From: Heterocephalus glaber
Lineage: Eukaryota > Chordata > Mammalia > Rodentia > Bathyergidae
DNA: 64,000 nt
Assembly: GCF_000247695.1 (NCBI RefSeq)
Contig: NW_004624734.1
Span: 17,356,371 to 17,420,370, forward strand
Direction of reading: 5' to 3'
How positions within the stretch are numbered: the first letter of the stretch is position 1; each line of letters starts with the position of its first letter. The position numbers and the translations under genes were made by a program. The notes under the pieces were generated by a model, which was given only the letters and a program-made list of their open reading frames with translations, was not told where the DNA came from and did not search any database. Of this stretch, positions 34,445 through 46,420 are shown piece after piece.

Positions 34445-35424
34445 GTTATTATGAGAAATATTTTAAGGGCCATAATCTGGCATTTGTAGAGTCCCAGGAA
34501 AGTCAGAAGTATAATTTACTCTTATTAGAAAGGCCCCAAAATAAGGAAAACCAATGATGTAAATCCCAGTTCAAGTACAGGAGGAGATGAAATGGAAGTC
34601 TCAGCAGTGAGCTAGAAAAGAAGAGGCACATTGTACCTTCTCACTCCTTTTGTGTATTATTCAGGCCCTCAATAAACTGGATAATGCTCATTCACATTGG
34701 GAGGGGAAATTTACCTTTCTGAGTCCAACAATTCAAATGCTAATCTCACCCAAAAATGCCTCCAGAGTTACATCCAGGTATGTCAGATATCTGGCATCCT
34801 CTGATCTATTCAAGCAGGCATGGAAAATTAACTGTCACCAGGTTTGAAGTTAACAGTGGAAGACTGAGTAAAATATGAAAAATGGTGCTCCACTCCCAAT
34901 CCCTGGGTTGAGGTTTGATTTGCTATGAGAGGGAAGAAAGAGCAAGAAGCTGATTTAATTACTTAATAAAGATCATGTCATTTAGGCTAATGATCATCAA
35001 GATGTCCTCATGCCTACAGTCTCATGATATGATATGGAATTAGAGAAGAGAGCATTATCATATTCTTTCATACAAAACATTGATACCTTGTGGTATGTGA
35101 AAGATAATTTACATAACATGAGTTAGCATTCCTAGGGAAAATATAACACAGGTCTTACAATGAGTAGTGGCATGAAAGCTCTAGCATTTGGTTTCACAGA
35201 CATTGCAGGCGACTAGTAGGTGTGGAAGCAAGAGGAGAGGAATACAAGAGACCTGAAGCGGTACCTGCTGGACATGTTATTGGTATCTATGAGATACTTC
35301 GCTGAGGATGGCTAGAAAAAAATAATGGTGAATTCTGAAGATTCAGTAATTCAGAATCTTGTTTGTGATTTATAGCTGCAGTCTGGAAAGTCTAGGAAAT
35401 ATAGTACAATGATAAATATGCTTT
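34445..35424. other. Unique-looking DNA, no gene recognised
   Basis: Nothing recognised between the purine and pyrimidine tracts. Confidence 0.4.
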
Positions 35425-35436
35425 GAATTTTAAATG

Positions 35437-35562
35437 TTTCTTCCCCTCCCTCCCTCCCTTCCTTCCCTCCTTCCTTCCTACCTTTCTCACCCTCCTTACT
35501 TAGCTCTCTTCCTTTCCCCTTCCTTCTCTCCTCCCATCCTTCATTCCTTCCCTCTTTTTTCT
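35437..35562. repeat. Polypyrimidine (CCTT/CCCT)n low-complexity tract
   Basis: Imperfect units such as cctccctccctcccttcctt and ttccttcctacctttctcac, nearly pure C and T. The open frame that runs through it (35434-35754) is a by-product of this composition. Confidence 0.9.
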
Positions 35563-35597
35563 ACCATTCTAAACTTTTTCTACCATTCTAAACTTTC
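35556..35597. repeat. Two-copy tandem duplication of about 19 bp
   Basis: The unit tttttctaccattctaaac occurs twice in a row without mismatch, directly after the pyrimidine tract. Confidence 0.9.
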
Positions 35598-36694
35598 CTT
35601 CCTCTTCTCTGTCTTCCTTGTATATTCTACATTGTTTGACGATGTTTCCTTCAGAATATGGATCAACTACCTACAAACAAGACTCTGCTTCAAATTAGAT
35701 TTATTGACATGTGTTTCTTGCCACACAAGCATCCTGTTCCATACTAGTTGCTAACACAGATCTTTAACCTACTAACCACAGGTTTTTAAAACTGTTTTAT
35801 GGTTGATCACAGATCCTAGAATCTAGAAATTTGGTAATCGTTCTGTGTCATCCCAGACTTCAGTTAGTAGTGGGTCAGATGTTAAGTCGAAGACTTTCTA
35901 TTGTAACAGGTTGAAACTTGGCATAGAACTTGACAGCCAGATGTGGTATTTCTCCCTGATTGCATGGCTCATAGTCACTTTAATAATACATTGTTTTCCC
36001 AAGTAAAAATCGTAGGTGGAAGAGCAGCATCTGGTTTCTAGTGAAAAAGCCAACTTAATTTACTCAAATCCCTGGTGTGATTTACAAAGCACCAAAGAAG
36101 GTGGAACACTTTGACATGTTGTAGAACACCAACTTGCTCTGTCTACATTGGCAAGGATTTTCTAAATGGCTCATTTAAAGCAATCAGGGAGTCTTTTATT
36201 TGGTACCACCCTAACAGCCAAAATGTTTACATTTCTAAATGAAAACCTTTTTCTCCAGCTGAAAACATTTCCAAGAAGAAGTAATGCTTGGGTCATTAAA
36301 GGCAAAGACAATGTTTTCCTTTGAACAACAGTGATTGTAAAATATTTCTCAAATATTGCCAAACTCTTTGATGAAAATGGAAGCATTGGATAAATTCCTA
36401 GCTTCAAATACAATTATTAGTAAAAATTTAAGCAAGTAAGCAAGTTCGGATTTTCAGACAGGCAACCAATTCTTACACTGGAATAGCAGGATTTCTGAAA
36501 ACACACCCACACTACAATAGTAATTGAATGCTGATGTGAAGAAAATTATCAGGATAATTGAGACCAGCCTTCATATGTATGTATAATTTTATAAATTACT
36601 AACTGAACAGAATCCCAATGACTTAGTTTTATGGGATTTTTTTTCATGATACTTTTATTTCTTTGAGATGGGGAAACAGATTTTGAAGTAATTT
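35598..36694. other. Unique-looking DNA, no gene recognised
   Basis: Nothing recognised. Confidence 0.4.
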
Positions 36695-36850
36695 ATATTT
36701 AGTTCACATTTATTGAGTTCTCTCTACGTAATGTCATGAACAATATGAAGGAAAAAGTGGTGGTTGGTATTTGATTATGAAAATATCTTTAGCATAATCA
36801 ACATCTGTGGTTTTTTGTTAGTACTATAATTGTACAGAGAAGAAAACATG
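36695..36850 (-). mobile_element. MIR SINE fragment (weak)
   Basis: The phrase cacatttattgagttctctc followed by tacgtaatgtcatgaac resembles the reverse complement of the MIR 3' part (tttattgagcacctactatg). The remainder is too diverged to follow. Confidence 0.35.
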
Positions 36851-37239
36851 TGGCTACCACCAGGGTTTATGCTTGTTGAATTCATAATTTTCATAAAGGT
36901 AAAAAGTCCTTACGTATAAGTCCTTGTGTATAAGACCTTCTTATAAATTTGATCATTTTAGAACTAGGTTTAAAGCTGATGTAAAATAATCTTCATGCCA
37001 CCGAGTGATACCACAACATTAGCTAGTAAATATTTTTCAGGTTTTGCATCTATCGTCTATCTGTCTACCTATCATCTAATTTTCTCTCTTCCTATCTGTC
37101 ATCTTTCAAGTTACAGGGTCAATAAGTTGCTTCTCTGGCACAGCACTGTAAAAATATGACAGTTTAAGTCTTGCATATTTGGTTTTGACACTTAAAGTCA
37201 AGATATAATTAAAGAATTAAAAATTTATAATTTTCAAAT
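36851..37239. other. Unique-looking DNA with a TATC-like tract
   Basis: A short degenerate (TATC/TGTC)n run lies at about 37049-37102. No gene recognised. Confidence 0.4.
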
Positions 37240-37375
37240 GTTCTACCTGTATTAACTACTGTAGAAGTTGCCATGTAAATGCTCTCATTACTTTTTACCA
37301 CCACCCTAGACCATAATGTGTTTGTTCCTTTTTAACAGGTGATCCAAAGCCAAATCAATAGTTGCATTGAAAATT
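37240..37375 (-). mobile_element. MIR SINE fragment (probable)
   Basis: Follows the reverse complement of MIR: gccatgtaaatgctctcatt, ttaccaccaccctagacc, ctttttaacaggtgatccaa. The words sit in the right order and spacing for the tttacatgcattatctcat to tttacagatgaggaa region. Confidence 0.5.
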
Positions 37376-38049
37376 TAATGAAAAAGAAAGAATATTTTTT
37401 CCTTCTGATGATCTACAATCAGTTTAATAATAAAATATATTTTAATATGACTCTCTATTAAAGGCAATGTTTCACTCAGCACAACAAAATTATGTCATAC
37501 TTCAGTGTTTGGAGCCTTAATTTTCTTATAATACAATGCAGTTACTTGAAAATATTTGCCAGCATTAAATGTCACAAATGTGACAATTTAGAGCACTTAT
37601 TAAATATGCCCTCCAAAGAAGTCAGATTGTGTGTTTAAAGAGAAGATAGCAGTTATAATTACACAAAGAAAAGAAAACTCAGTTTGCAAGAGAATAAATA
37701 GCATTTATAAAAACCAAAGGCTTAGGTGATCATATTTTAAACCCAATATTTCAGAATTACTTTGACCACATAAGCCTTTTGTTTTTAATGGTAGCTCAAT
37801 AATTCCATGTTTAATTCCATTTTTCTTATTATTTTTCTTTGCCACGTGTTCCTAGAATGACTATTCTGGCATGATTTGCCTACTATTTTAAAAACTAGTA
37901 AGTATAGCACTGCCTTCACCATTCGTGCACTTGTCATGTTGGTCGCATGGAGACAGTCTCTAGGCTTGGGATACTTTTTCAATTTAAAGGCAAGTGGAAC
38001 CAAATCTTCCTTAGATAAATTTATTACTGTTTTATACATGATATCATAA
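37376..38049. other. Unique-looking DNA, no gene recognised
   Basis: An 84-codon minus-strand open frame at 37785-38039 has no recognised relatives. No repeat identified. Confidence 0.4.
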
Positions 38050-38720
38050 GTGGGCCTTTCTCAATTTGTATTTTATGTAGTACAGCTGTTAATGTACAGC
38101 AATGGTATTAAGTTTTACATGGTACTTTTTGTTATCTTGAAACTCTTAAAGTCTAGCTTATCAATTCTGGGTTTTCTTTTGGTGGAGTCCTTAGAATTTT
38201 TATATTGATGATTACATTGTCTATATGATACAAATAATTCAACTTGTTCCTTTCTAATGTAAATTTCTGCTATTTTTTTCTCTTGCATAATTGCTCAGTG
38301 TGGAATTTTCAGTATCACATTGAAAGAAGAGGCTAGAGTGTGTTTCTTTATCTCATTTCTGATACTGGGAGAAAAGTTTTTCACTCTTCCAATGATGTTA
38401 GCTGTGGACTTTTCATGTATGGCCCTTTCTTCTGTTGCTGTGAATTTCTTCCACACTTAATTTGTTAAGGGTTTTCTTCTTTTTATCATGAAAGGATTTT
38501 GTCAAAAAAATTTTCTGTCACTGTTGAGATGATAGTATGATTTTTTAATCCATCATTATGTTAATGTTGTGCATCATATTTGTTGTTTTCTATTTTTGGA
38601 TATTCTTTGCATAGCAGGAATGAATATCTTTTATCATGATGTGTAAATATTTCAGTGTGTTGTTGAATTGTTTGCAGAGGAATTTTGTACTTAGGATCAT
38701 CTTTTATAGTGAACCATAAT
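38050..38720 (-). mobile_element. Old LINE-1 (L1M-type) ORF2 RT fragment
   Basis: On the plus strand the reverse complement of the LINE-1 RT coding region is visible: tttcttttggtggagtcctt, attgtctatatgatacaaat, ttttctcttgcataattgct, gaagaggctagagtgtgttt, and tttctgttgctgtgaatttc further on. The order equals the antisense of the catalytic and palm region. Badly decayed, with no open frame. Confidence 0.7.
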
Positions 38721-38849
38721 TTTTTTTTCTGTTCATGTGCCGTTTCTTTCTTTGTCAAAAGGGCAATGCCACCTCATAAATTAAAACAAGGGATGAAAGA
38801 TATGCACCCTGAAAACTAATGAATTGAAGACTGGGAAGGTGGGTATGGG
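38721..38849. other. Short unassigned spacer
   Basis: Between the LINE-1 fragment and the following ancient repeat. Nothing recognised. Confidence 0.3.
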
Positions 38850-39100
38850 AAGATCATTGCTTTGTAGGGTGCAAATTAAATTAAATTTGACAAGTCTATT
38901 GACATCCAAGTGGTGATATCTGAAAAGGCTCCTGGACATTTGAGTCCCACTCAGGGCAAAATTTAACCCGATAAATGCAGAAATGATAAACATGAACCTC
39001 ACTTAGGTACTAAGCCGAGAAGAAATAGGATCAGAGCAGTGAGAACAGAAGTGTCACAGGTTACACATCTGGCCCCAGTATAATGACAGAGCTGCGGCAG
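38850..39100 (+). mobile_element. Fragment of a widely dispersed ancient mammalian repeat (class not assigned)
   Basis: The phrases tattgacatccaagtggtga, tatctgaaaaggctcctgga, and aaatgataaacatgaacctc follow the text of a long dispersed repeat common in placental genomes (gacatccaagtggagatgtc then a stretch about a midpoint gtcatcag and an associated gagactggatgag word). I remember the sequence but not the family name. The longer copy at 56.8-57.8 kb belongs to the same family. Confidence 0.5.
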
Positions 39101-40046
39101 GTGAGATGAGCAACAACAGTAGCTTTCCAGTCAAGCTTTGATATCTTTTATGAAAATAATAAGAGACCAAAACTTAGTAGTAATGGGGAAGATATAGCTA
39201 ATATGGTGATCTCCTTCTACAGTCACCAGTGGCCTTTTGATAGGTGGTTCAAAGCAAGTAATTGAAATTTCTTTCTCTTTTTCCTCTTTCTTTCTAATCT
39301 AGCCATGAGAACCTCTTAAAATCTCTCTCTCTCTCTCATTAGAAATATTAAATTAATTAGCTCAACACACAAAACTTTAAGAATGCCTTATATGCAATAT
39401 GTGCACAGTTAAAATAGAGTCTGGACAGAAAGCATTCATTTCACTTTACATTTTCTGTCAATCAAATTATTAAATCTATGAGATGCCAGAAAATCTATAT
39501 GTTGTATTTTCTTATTATCATCATTAACAATAGTTCGTTTTCCCCCTGGGTATTCCCTCATGAAGTAATTAAAGATGTTGGATTACTTTGTAGGTTCAGT
39601 TATCTCTTTTAAAAAAAATGAATTTGAATGGTTTTGTAGGATTGCCTTTGTTTGGCATTTGTTTGCTTGTTTTCCATATCATTTGCTGTTTGGCTTTGCC
39701 AAGTGAATAGTCCTGGGTCACTTACTCACCTTCGTAGATTAGGGACAGTGTTAGTCATAATCATTCAGGGAAGGCTGGTAAAATTTATTAAAAGAATTTA
39801 ATAATTTTGCTTATTTTTAAAGACCAAATTAAGCAGTAGCATGTGAAAGTCAGATTTTAATAATATCAAATAACTATTTCCACCATCACAACTTTCAGGA
39901 AAAAGGCAAGAAATTGGATTTATATTTTTCCAGTGCAAAATGACATCACTGCCCTGTGGGAGCTGTTTACTCCTTCATGGGAAATGACTTTGTGCACTGC
40001 TTGGCAATTCATGATAGGTTCAAAACAATACATGTTATGTAGATAA
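39101..40046. other. Unique-looking DNA, no gene recognised
   Basis: AT-rich; a short CT run at 39321-39337. Nothing else recognised. Confidence 0.4.
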
Positions 40047-40168
40047 TGTTTTCTCTTTATTACCCAAGAAAGCCAGGCTGAGAAAAGCTAGTAATGTAGC
40101 TTAATCACATGGTCAGATAAGTACCAGGGTAATGTTTAAACTCCCATCTCTAAGCTCCACTTCAAAGG
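40047..40168 (-). mobile_element. MIR SINE fragment
   Basis: Reverse complement of the MIR core: ttctctttattacccaagaa, ggctgagaaaagctagtaat, cttaatcacatggtcagata, and taatgtttaaactcccatct, ending near ctaagctcca. Order and spacing fit; individual words are diverged. Confidence 0.58.
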
Positions 40169-42051
40169 ATATTTGCTCCAGCTCACAGTATGTTAACCTC
40201 TTACTGTGGATGATTTGATGATCCTGTGCATGGCTATCGTCTCCCTGTTGCTTCTTCCTCAAGAAGAACACCCATGCAGCTAGTACAGGGCCATGAAGGC
40301 AGATGCCATAAAATAATAGAATAAAACCATTGATACTGAACAGGCTCTGGAATGGTGCTGCATCCTGTCTGCATATGGGATTAAAAACAAGTGTCTTAAA
40401 GGGGAGTGAAGCACAAAATGTTTTTAAAGATATTAGTATTTTGTGAGAGCATGGAAGAATGCATGGATACTCAATTTTGGTTGTACCTCAGTGAATTTAA
40501 ATGGTCCATACCCAATAGTACATAAAAGAGCTACCAATAAAAAGAGGGATTTCCTGATTATGTATTTCGTGATCACTGTTCAAAAGTGTTTAAGCTATAA
40601 AAATGTTTCCAAGACAAAGTTATTTTAACCTTTATAAAAGACATCATTGAACATATTTTAGTTATAAGTCAAATGATTTTTTTCTAATTCTATTATACCC
40701 ACATTTCATGTAGGATTTCTTAAATTTTCCCTGTCACATTTTATTTTGTGAAGTCTTAAAACTGAAACAATGGTTACATATGCAAGATAGTTTTTTAAAT
40801 TATACAATATTTTCTCATATTTGTCATTTAAGTAAAAATCAGGAGAAAAGGGAACATGATTTTTGTAAGTCATTCTTTACCCTAGTTAGTAGGAAACTGA
40901 CAATACCATGAACTGCTTCACTGAATTAAAATAAAAACAGCTAAAGATAAAATAGAAAGTGTATTTTAAGTCCAACATTTTGCAATATTCAATCTCAGAC
41001 TTAGAAAAAGAGTGTAAAGAGGATTGGAGGTACTTCAATATGATTAAGGTTGATCTTTTTAAAAATAATTTCTAAATTCTAGTTAAAACATGACTGTACT
41101 AAATTCCTTCATGTATCTTTTAGTAGAAGGCTTGCTTTTCTCTCAGGTATGATGTTAGTCATTATGTTCCAACTTTGACTATGTGAAGAATATTTATATT
41201 TATGTAGTTACTGACACATCATTCTGTCATGATTTGAATGAACATGATTGAGAAGATAATAATGGTGATTTATTATTGAAAAATCAGTGTATGACTTAAA
41301 TTCACCTGAAGGAAAATCTTTACTTCTAAAGTAGGTGATTCATTTAGGATCATTTATAAACTTTATAGTTTTTTATGTTCTTCTTCTACATTTTCTTAAA
41401 ACCACAGAAATCTTAACCATTATTAATGTACAAAACTTTAAAGACAATCAGTTCTGAAGGTGATAACAATTTATTTTATCGACATGTATTTTGATTAGTT
41501 GGAATGTATAACATAACTCAAAACTTTATCTGACACTTAAGACACATGTTTAAGACACAGATATTAACAAATTTTATGATGAATTCATGGACCCCCAGTA
41601 CAAATATGAGTATTTGCATTACCGATTAACACTAAGGCTGTTTTCATAGGATGGATCTAAGTCAAAACCTGCATTGATCACTTCGTAAAAAAATGTAATA
41701 AATATTTTATTATGCAAATATATTGTGATTAGAACAAACTACTGAATTTTACCTTAACTAAAATATATCCACATTTGTTAAATATTTTCAAGCACTATAG
41801 GCTGAGTTAGATAAATTCAAATTCCTAATATATCATGCCAAAAATATGATAAATTTTATGTGGCACTATGGAATAATAATTTTTTCCAGACTCTTGCAAT
41901 CTCTCTCATTTTCAGATATCTAATTGATATCATCTCCATTTTTATTTTAGGACATCATGTTATGTGGCCTTAGTTTTCTCATTTCCATCCATTTGTGCTT
42001 TACATACTTGCTGGATGCTTTGACCCTGTTTTCTCGAGAGATACTTACAAA
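40169..42051. other. Unique-looking DNA, no gene recognised
   Basis: Nearly 1.9 kb, AT-rich. The part 40200-40400 is less AT-rich but gives no readable product. Confidence 0.4.
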
Positions 42052-42260
42052 TTCATGGTGCAGAATCTTGCTGAGAAGGTCTAATCCCAGCCATCTAGAA
42101 GGTTGAAGCAAGTATCAGAATTTCAACCTCAGCCTGCAGTTTAGTACGATCCTGAGTCAACATACGAACATACATACATAGATATATTGAGTTAGGGTGT
42201 AGATGAGAACAAAAGGCCATAGGTTCAATTTGCAGTATCACTAAACAAGAAAACAAAAAG
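42052..42260 (+). mobile_element. B1-dID composite SINE, degenerate
   Basis: The B1 half is seen from about 42052, with gtctaatcccagccatctag and aacctcagcctgcagtttag. The ID half follows after an A-rich linker: gagttagggtgtagatgaga, then ggccataggttcaatttgca gtatc. An A-rich tail ends it near 42260. More diverged than the copies at 3.3 and 27.7 kb. Confidence 0.68.
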
Positions 42261-42559
42261 AATCTTATATATTAAGACAGCAATTAGAAGGGAGAATATT
42301 TTTTATCTAAGCTATAAAAGAGTACTACTTTTTTTTAAAAGAGACACATTGCTTGCTGTAAAATGTTCCCATAAATTGAGCCTTTCAATTATTCTTACTG
42401 GACTTCTTTTGTGAATATCAGCTTGGATGTTGATTTGCCCTTTGAGAGGTGTTTATTGATGGATTATTTTGAAACAACTCTGTCATAATGGTTTTATTCT
42501 CTTTTAACTCTCTACGTAGAATCAAAGAATACAAATTATTGTCATATGAACAGCACACT
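42261..42559. other. Unassigned spacer
   Basis: Nothing recognised. Confidence 0.3.
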
Positions 42560-42740
42560 CTGGACATATAACTTCCTGTAAATCATTCATAGTCTATGAG
42601 ACTTTGCCTTCATTTATGATATGGATAAAAACACTGTACTACTGGCCCTGTCTTCATGGGGGTAATGGGGACAATAAATAATGAAATGTTTATAAGCTTT
42701 CGGAGCACTGGAACTATTCAAAGGTATTAATGCTATAATT
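42560..42740 (+). mobile_element. MIR SINE fragment
   Basis: Plus-strand MIR order: acttcctgtaaatcattcat, gagactttgccttcatttat, gatatggataaaaacactgt, a run with cttcatgggggtaatg, and gtttataagctttcggagca. This corresponds to the MIR core (cctcagtttcctcatctgta then aaatggggataata) and the following region. Confidence 0.55.
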
Positions 42741-42829
42741 GTTTATATTAAATTATCATGACTTGTATCCTAACTTCCCTTAATCATATCATTAAATGTC
42801 TAAAAGTGTGTAATGTATAATTTCACTAG

Positions 42830-43186
42830 TGTTAGTTTGCTAGGGCTTCCTCAACAGAGGCCAGAAACTGTGTGGCTTAAATGACAAAAATTTGCCTTCT
42901 CATAGTCTTACATGCTACAAGTCTGAAATCCAGGTTTCATTTTGAGGCCTCCTTCCTTCTTCAAGTGGCTGCTTTCTTCCTTTGTCTTCACCTATCTTAT
43001 CTGTATCCCAACCTCTGCTTCCCTTAAAAACAGAGCTTTGGTAGATTAAAGGTGAGGTAATGATCTCACTTAACCTTACTTACCACTTAAATTACCACCC
43101 TATTTTCAAATAGAGTTACACTCTGACATTCTGGGAGTTACAATCTCAACATGAATTTGAGAGAGAAATAATTCAGCCCTTAGCAT
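42830..43186 (-). mobile_element. MLT1-type LTR (ERVL-MaLR)
   Basis: The plus strand starts tgttagtttgctagggcttc, the exact reverse complement of the usual 3' end of MLT1 LTRs, then aactgtgtggcttaaatgac, tttgccttctcatagtctta, gtctgaaatccaggtttcat, tttgtcttcacctatcttat, accaccctattttcaaatag, ttacactctgacattctggg, and aatctcaacatgaatttgag, and ends ttcagcccttagca. About 357 bp, so nearly full length. It is solo, with no clear target duplication. Confidence 0.8.
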
Positions 43187-44124
43187 GTGTAATTATATTT
43201 CCAAAATTGTGATCTGCTACACAATTGCATCGAGTTGTACTTTAATGAAAGGTTACACTGGTGAAATGTATTGGGAGAATACTAAGTAATATACAAAGCA
43301 TTAAGTCTGATTGGTTGGAATTGTCCTGGGTCCTCTTATAAGCATAGAATGGTAATTTCCAGGAAATATTGTAGAAGGCAGTCTTTTCTAAATTGATTTG
43401 ACCAAGGAATCTGATTTAATGGTTTATAAAGGTTTGCATTCTATCTTGTCATTTGTAAAAGTGACAATATTAAGTATGTGATTTACCTGGGGTAGGCTCA
43501 ATTACAGACTGGGTAAATAATATCTATATTAAATTTGTGTGAAGTAACAAAAAATATCACTTAGTTAAAAGTCAGATAGAATATTTTTGTAATGCAAACA
43601 ATTACCACCAATTATCCTTGTGTTTTAACTAAGGCTGAAATTTATATTTATTCTCCCTCCCTGAAAAAGTAATGCTTTTAACCTAATATAAATCACTCAC
43701 ACTTGGGAATTAATTAATAAAATACTGAGTTCTTTTTCTTAGTAAGACCTAGGGGCAATAGGAAAAAAAAGGACAAATTATTCAAAGTCAGGAAAGGTTC
43801 ATACCACACTATGCATGTAAACACATGATGAACTTTAAGGCATGCAAAGTATCTGGATTTATCCCTAAAATTTCTCATTCAAATGGTCTTGGTTAGGGAT
43901 GTGATGATAATAAAGTTGTAATCAGAATTCTAATGTGCACCTAGGAAGAAACGATGGCCCAGAGGAGCCATGCTGGGCAAGAGGCATGCCATACCCATTA
44001 GGGAGAATTTCAGAGCATTAGGCATTTTGGTAAGATAACATCGGTCAATCAGTCAATTGATAAATCAATCAAGGCAAGGAGCATAAAAAAGGAAGTACAG
44101 AATTACAGAGATTCCATTGATCAA
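43187..44124. other. Unique-looking DNA, no gene recognised
   Basis: Nothing recognised. Confidence 0.4.
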
Positions 44125-44395
44125 ACACTTTATCAGATATATAAATTACACATATTTTCTCCCATTCTATAGATTGTAATTTTAGTCTTGTAAAATGCGT
44201 TTGAGGCATAGATGGTTTAAATTGGGATGTAGTCCAATTTGGTAAATTTTTTCTTTTATTACTTGTGCTTTCGGTATGATATCCATGTAATCATTACCAA
44301 TTCTAATGTTAATGAAGATTTTTTCCCTAATGTTTTATCATAATATTTTTACAGTTTCAGCTTTTACATTTAAGTCTTCAATCCATTGTGGTAAC
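44125..44395 (-). mobile_element. Old LINE-1 ORF2 C-terminal fragment
   Basis: The plus strand shows the antisense of ORF2: ttttctcccattctatagat, gatgtagtccaatttggtaa, cttgtgctttcggtatgata, tcattaccaattctaatgtt, ttttttccctaatgttttat, acagtttcagcttttacatt, taagtcttcaatccattgtg. These are consecutive phrases of the L1M-type C-terminal coding region. Confidence 0.8.
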
Positions 44396-44699
44396 TTTTA
44401 TTCTTTTAAACAAAGAAAAGCATACTTTTCATTTAACTGTTCAGTGCAGGTGACATGTGATCAGTATTCACCAAGATTACAGTGCGCAGAGTACTTCAAT
44501 TTTGTGGCTCTATCATACCATGTAGATAAAATTCTCCACTGAATTCTCTTCATTCAGCCAGTCAGCCTGGAGGAAGGAAAACAACCCAAGGATCTCAATA
44601 AAGATTTTGAAGATCAAGTCTTTGTGAGGTCCCTTTAGTTATTCTTGTGGATTGACTTATTAGTTAGTGTTCTTCAGCTTTTAGGGCATAATTTTATGT
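44396..44699. other. Unassigned insert between LINE-1 pieces
   Basis: About 300 bases not recognised as LINE-1. It contains an AATAAA at 44598 but nothing else that can be read. Confidence 0.3.
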
Positions 44700-44782
44700 A
44701 TTTATTTATTTTTTGGTACCGGGGATCGAACTCTGGTCCTTGAACTTGCGCAGCAGGCGGCGAAACCACTGAGCTATTTAAT
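44700..44782 (-). mobile_element. ID SINE (tRNA-Ala-like)
   Basis: On the plus strand a T-rich tail is followed by ggtaccggggatcgaactct (B box), ggtccttgaacttgcgcagc, and aggcggcgaaaccactgagc (A box end). On the minus strand this is an ID element of the same kind as the three at 46.3-46.6 kb, with the first dozen bases missing or changed. Its well-kept CpG sites suggest a young copy. Confidence 0.85.
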
Positions 44783-44849
44783 ATCTCTTTTAAGGAAGAT
44801 CTACTATTGATGAATTCTCTGTTTTTATTCATCTCAGATTACTTAAGTT

Positions 44850-45665
44850 TCTCTTTCTTTTTTTAAAAAAATAATTTGTTGGCTGTAGAATTCTTGAATC
44901 TCAGCTTTGTTTTGGTTTTTTTTCAGCAGTTTGAATATATTATCCCACTGCCTCTGATTTCCATGGTTACTGAGGAGAAATTTGTTATTGATATTACAGA
45001 GCATCTTTTGTTTGTGATTATTTCTCTTGTATTCTGCTTTGAAGATTCCTTTTTTGAGCTTTAAGTCATTTGATTATAATGTACTAAAGTTAGATCTTAA
45101 TATATTCTATTTGAATTCATTGAGCTTCTTATTGTGAATCAATATTTTTCTTTGAACTTAGTTTTTCTTCGGATACTATTTTTGTCGGTGTTCTTTTGTC
45201 TGCTTCTTCCTCTCCTTTTGGAACTCCATATGGATTTGTGTGTGTTTGTGTGTGCACATGTGTATTTGTGTGTGTGTGTATACCATTCTTGATAATGTTC
45301 CCTGAGTCTCTTAGAGTCTATTCAATTTCTTTCTTTTTTTGTTCTTCAGACTGGGTAGTCTTGATTATGCTATGGAGCTCTTCTACTGCAATTTTCATTT
45401 CGGTTATTATACTTTTATCCCTAGAATTTATATCTGGTTTTGAAATCATTTCTATTATATTATTGATATTTATAAGCACTAAACAGCATATGTGTGTCTT
45501 CACAGCTTTCTTTATGTCATTATCATTCACATCTTTATTTCTTTAAATGCAGTTTTACTTTAGCTCTTTTATCAGATGTGAAAATAGCTGATTGAAAGTA
45601 TTGGCTTAAGAAGTCCCATGTCTGGGCTTTATTCTTTCCCTGCAATTCCTGCTGACATCATTTGA
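44850..45665 (-). mobile_element. Old LINE-1 ORF1 region (HAL1- or L1M-like)
   Basis: The plus strand is the antisense of LINE-1 ORF1: tatcccactgcctctgattt (end of the C-terminal domain), ttgattataatgtactaaag, tgaattcattgagcttctta (RRM region), gttcttcagactgggtagtc and tgcaattttcatttcggtta (coiled coil). The minus-strand open stretch 45318-45530 reads SIITEMKIAVEELHSIIKTT then SEEQKKK, a LINE-1 coiled-coil text. Upstream words gaagtcccatgtctgggctt at about 45620-45640 extend the match. The N-terminal half of ORF2 that should follow is absent. Confidence 0.72.
45237..45281. repeat. Imperfect (TG)n tract
   Basis: Interrupted runs of TG such as tgtgtgtttgtgtgtgcaca and tgtgtgtgtgta inside the LINE-1 ORF1 remnant. 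Confidence 0.85.
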
Positions 45666-46328
45666 CAAAATTATTTTTTAAAAATCAGCAATCCATACTA
45701 ATCATTGTTTTATCCTTATGTGTAATTAAGGTTCAAATATACAATGTTTAATTCAGTATTCTGTCAAATATAAGAACTACTAAGGAGAAAAAGAATGTAA
45801 GATAGGATGATCCCAGAAAGCTGGAAAAACTGTAGAGCATTGTGTGTTCTTCTAGCAGAGTGAGTGGGTAAGAACGATAGTATTTGAAAGTTGAGTTCTT
45901 TATTTTTGTAATAAAAGAGTTAAAAATTTATATTAGTGATTCTTGAGTTCAAAAATAAAAAGATTATGACTTCATAATTCTGAGTAATCAGCTATTCTCA
46001 AGAGAATAAACAAGATGAAAATGGCAAAATATCCAATAGTTTTAAAATTACAGTAGTTTTAAAATTAAAATGTACTGCTTTGAATTAAAGTATCATAGAA
46101 AATTAATTTTTACTTGAATACCTGAATTTTATTTCAAAGTTACCTACTACTATATTTTCATAGTGTTTTTAGGATTAACTCATTTTGACTTAATGAGAAC
46201 TATATTGTACCAGTTTCTTAGATAAGAAGGTAAATATGTAATCAGTACAGCTTGTGACTCAAACCAAAACCTCATGAAAAGATCAGGGTAATTTCTGTTG
46301 TAGTATTTTGTCTCAAAAAACAGCTTCT
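45666..46328. other. Unique-looking DNA, no gene recognised
   Basis: AT-rich. The part 46150-46260 has faint MIR-like wording, too weak to call. Confidence 0.35.
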
Positions 46329-46329
46329 G

Positions 46330-46420
46330 GGGGCTGGGGATTTAGCTCAGTGATTCCGCCGTTTGCCTTGCAAGCGCAAGGACCCGAGTTTCATCCCCGG
46401 TACCAAAAGAAAGAATCTCT
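46330..46420 (+). mobile_element. ID SINE, tandem copy 1
   Basis: Begins ggggctggggatttagctca (A box), continues gtgattccgccgtttgcctt, and has the B box word gagtttcatccccggtacc, ending with an A-rich tail and aaagaatctctc. It derives from a tRNA-Ala-like gene and keeps a tRNA-like split promoter. Copy 2 follows without a spacer. Confidence 0.92.

Noticed and set aside
35434..35754. A 106-codon open frame rich in Pro, Leu and Ser
   Set aside because: Produced by the CCTT/CCCT low-complexity tract.
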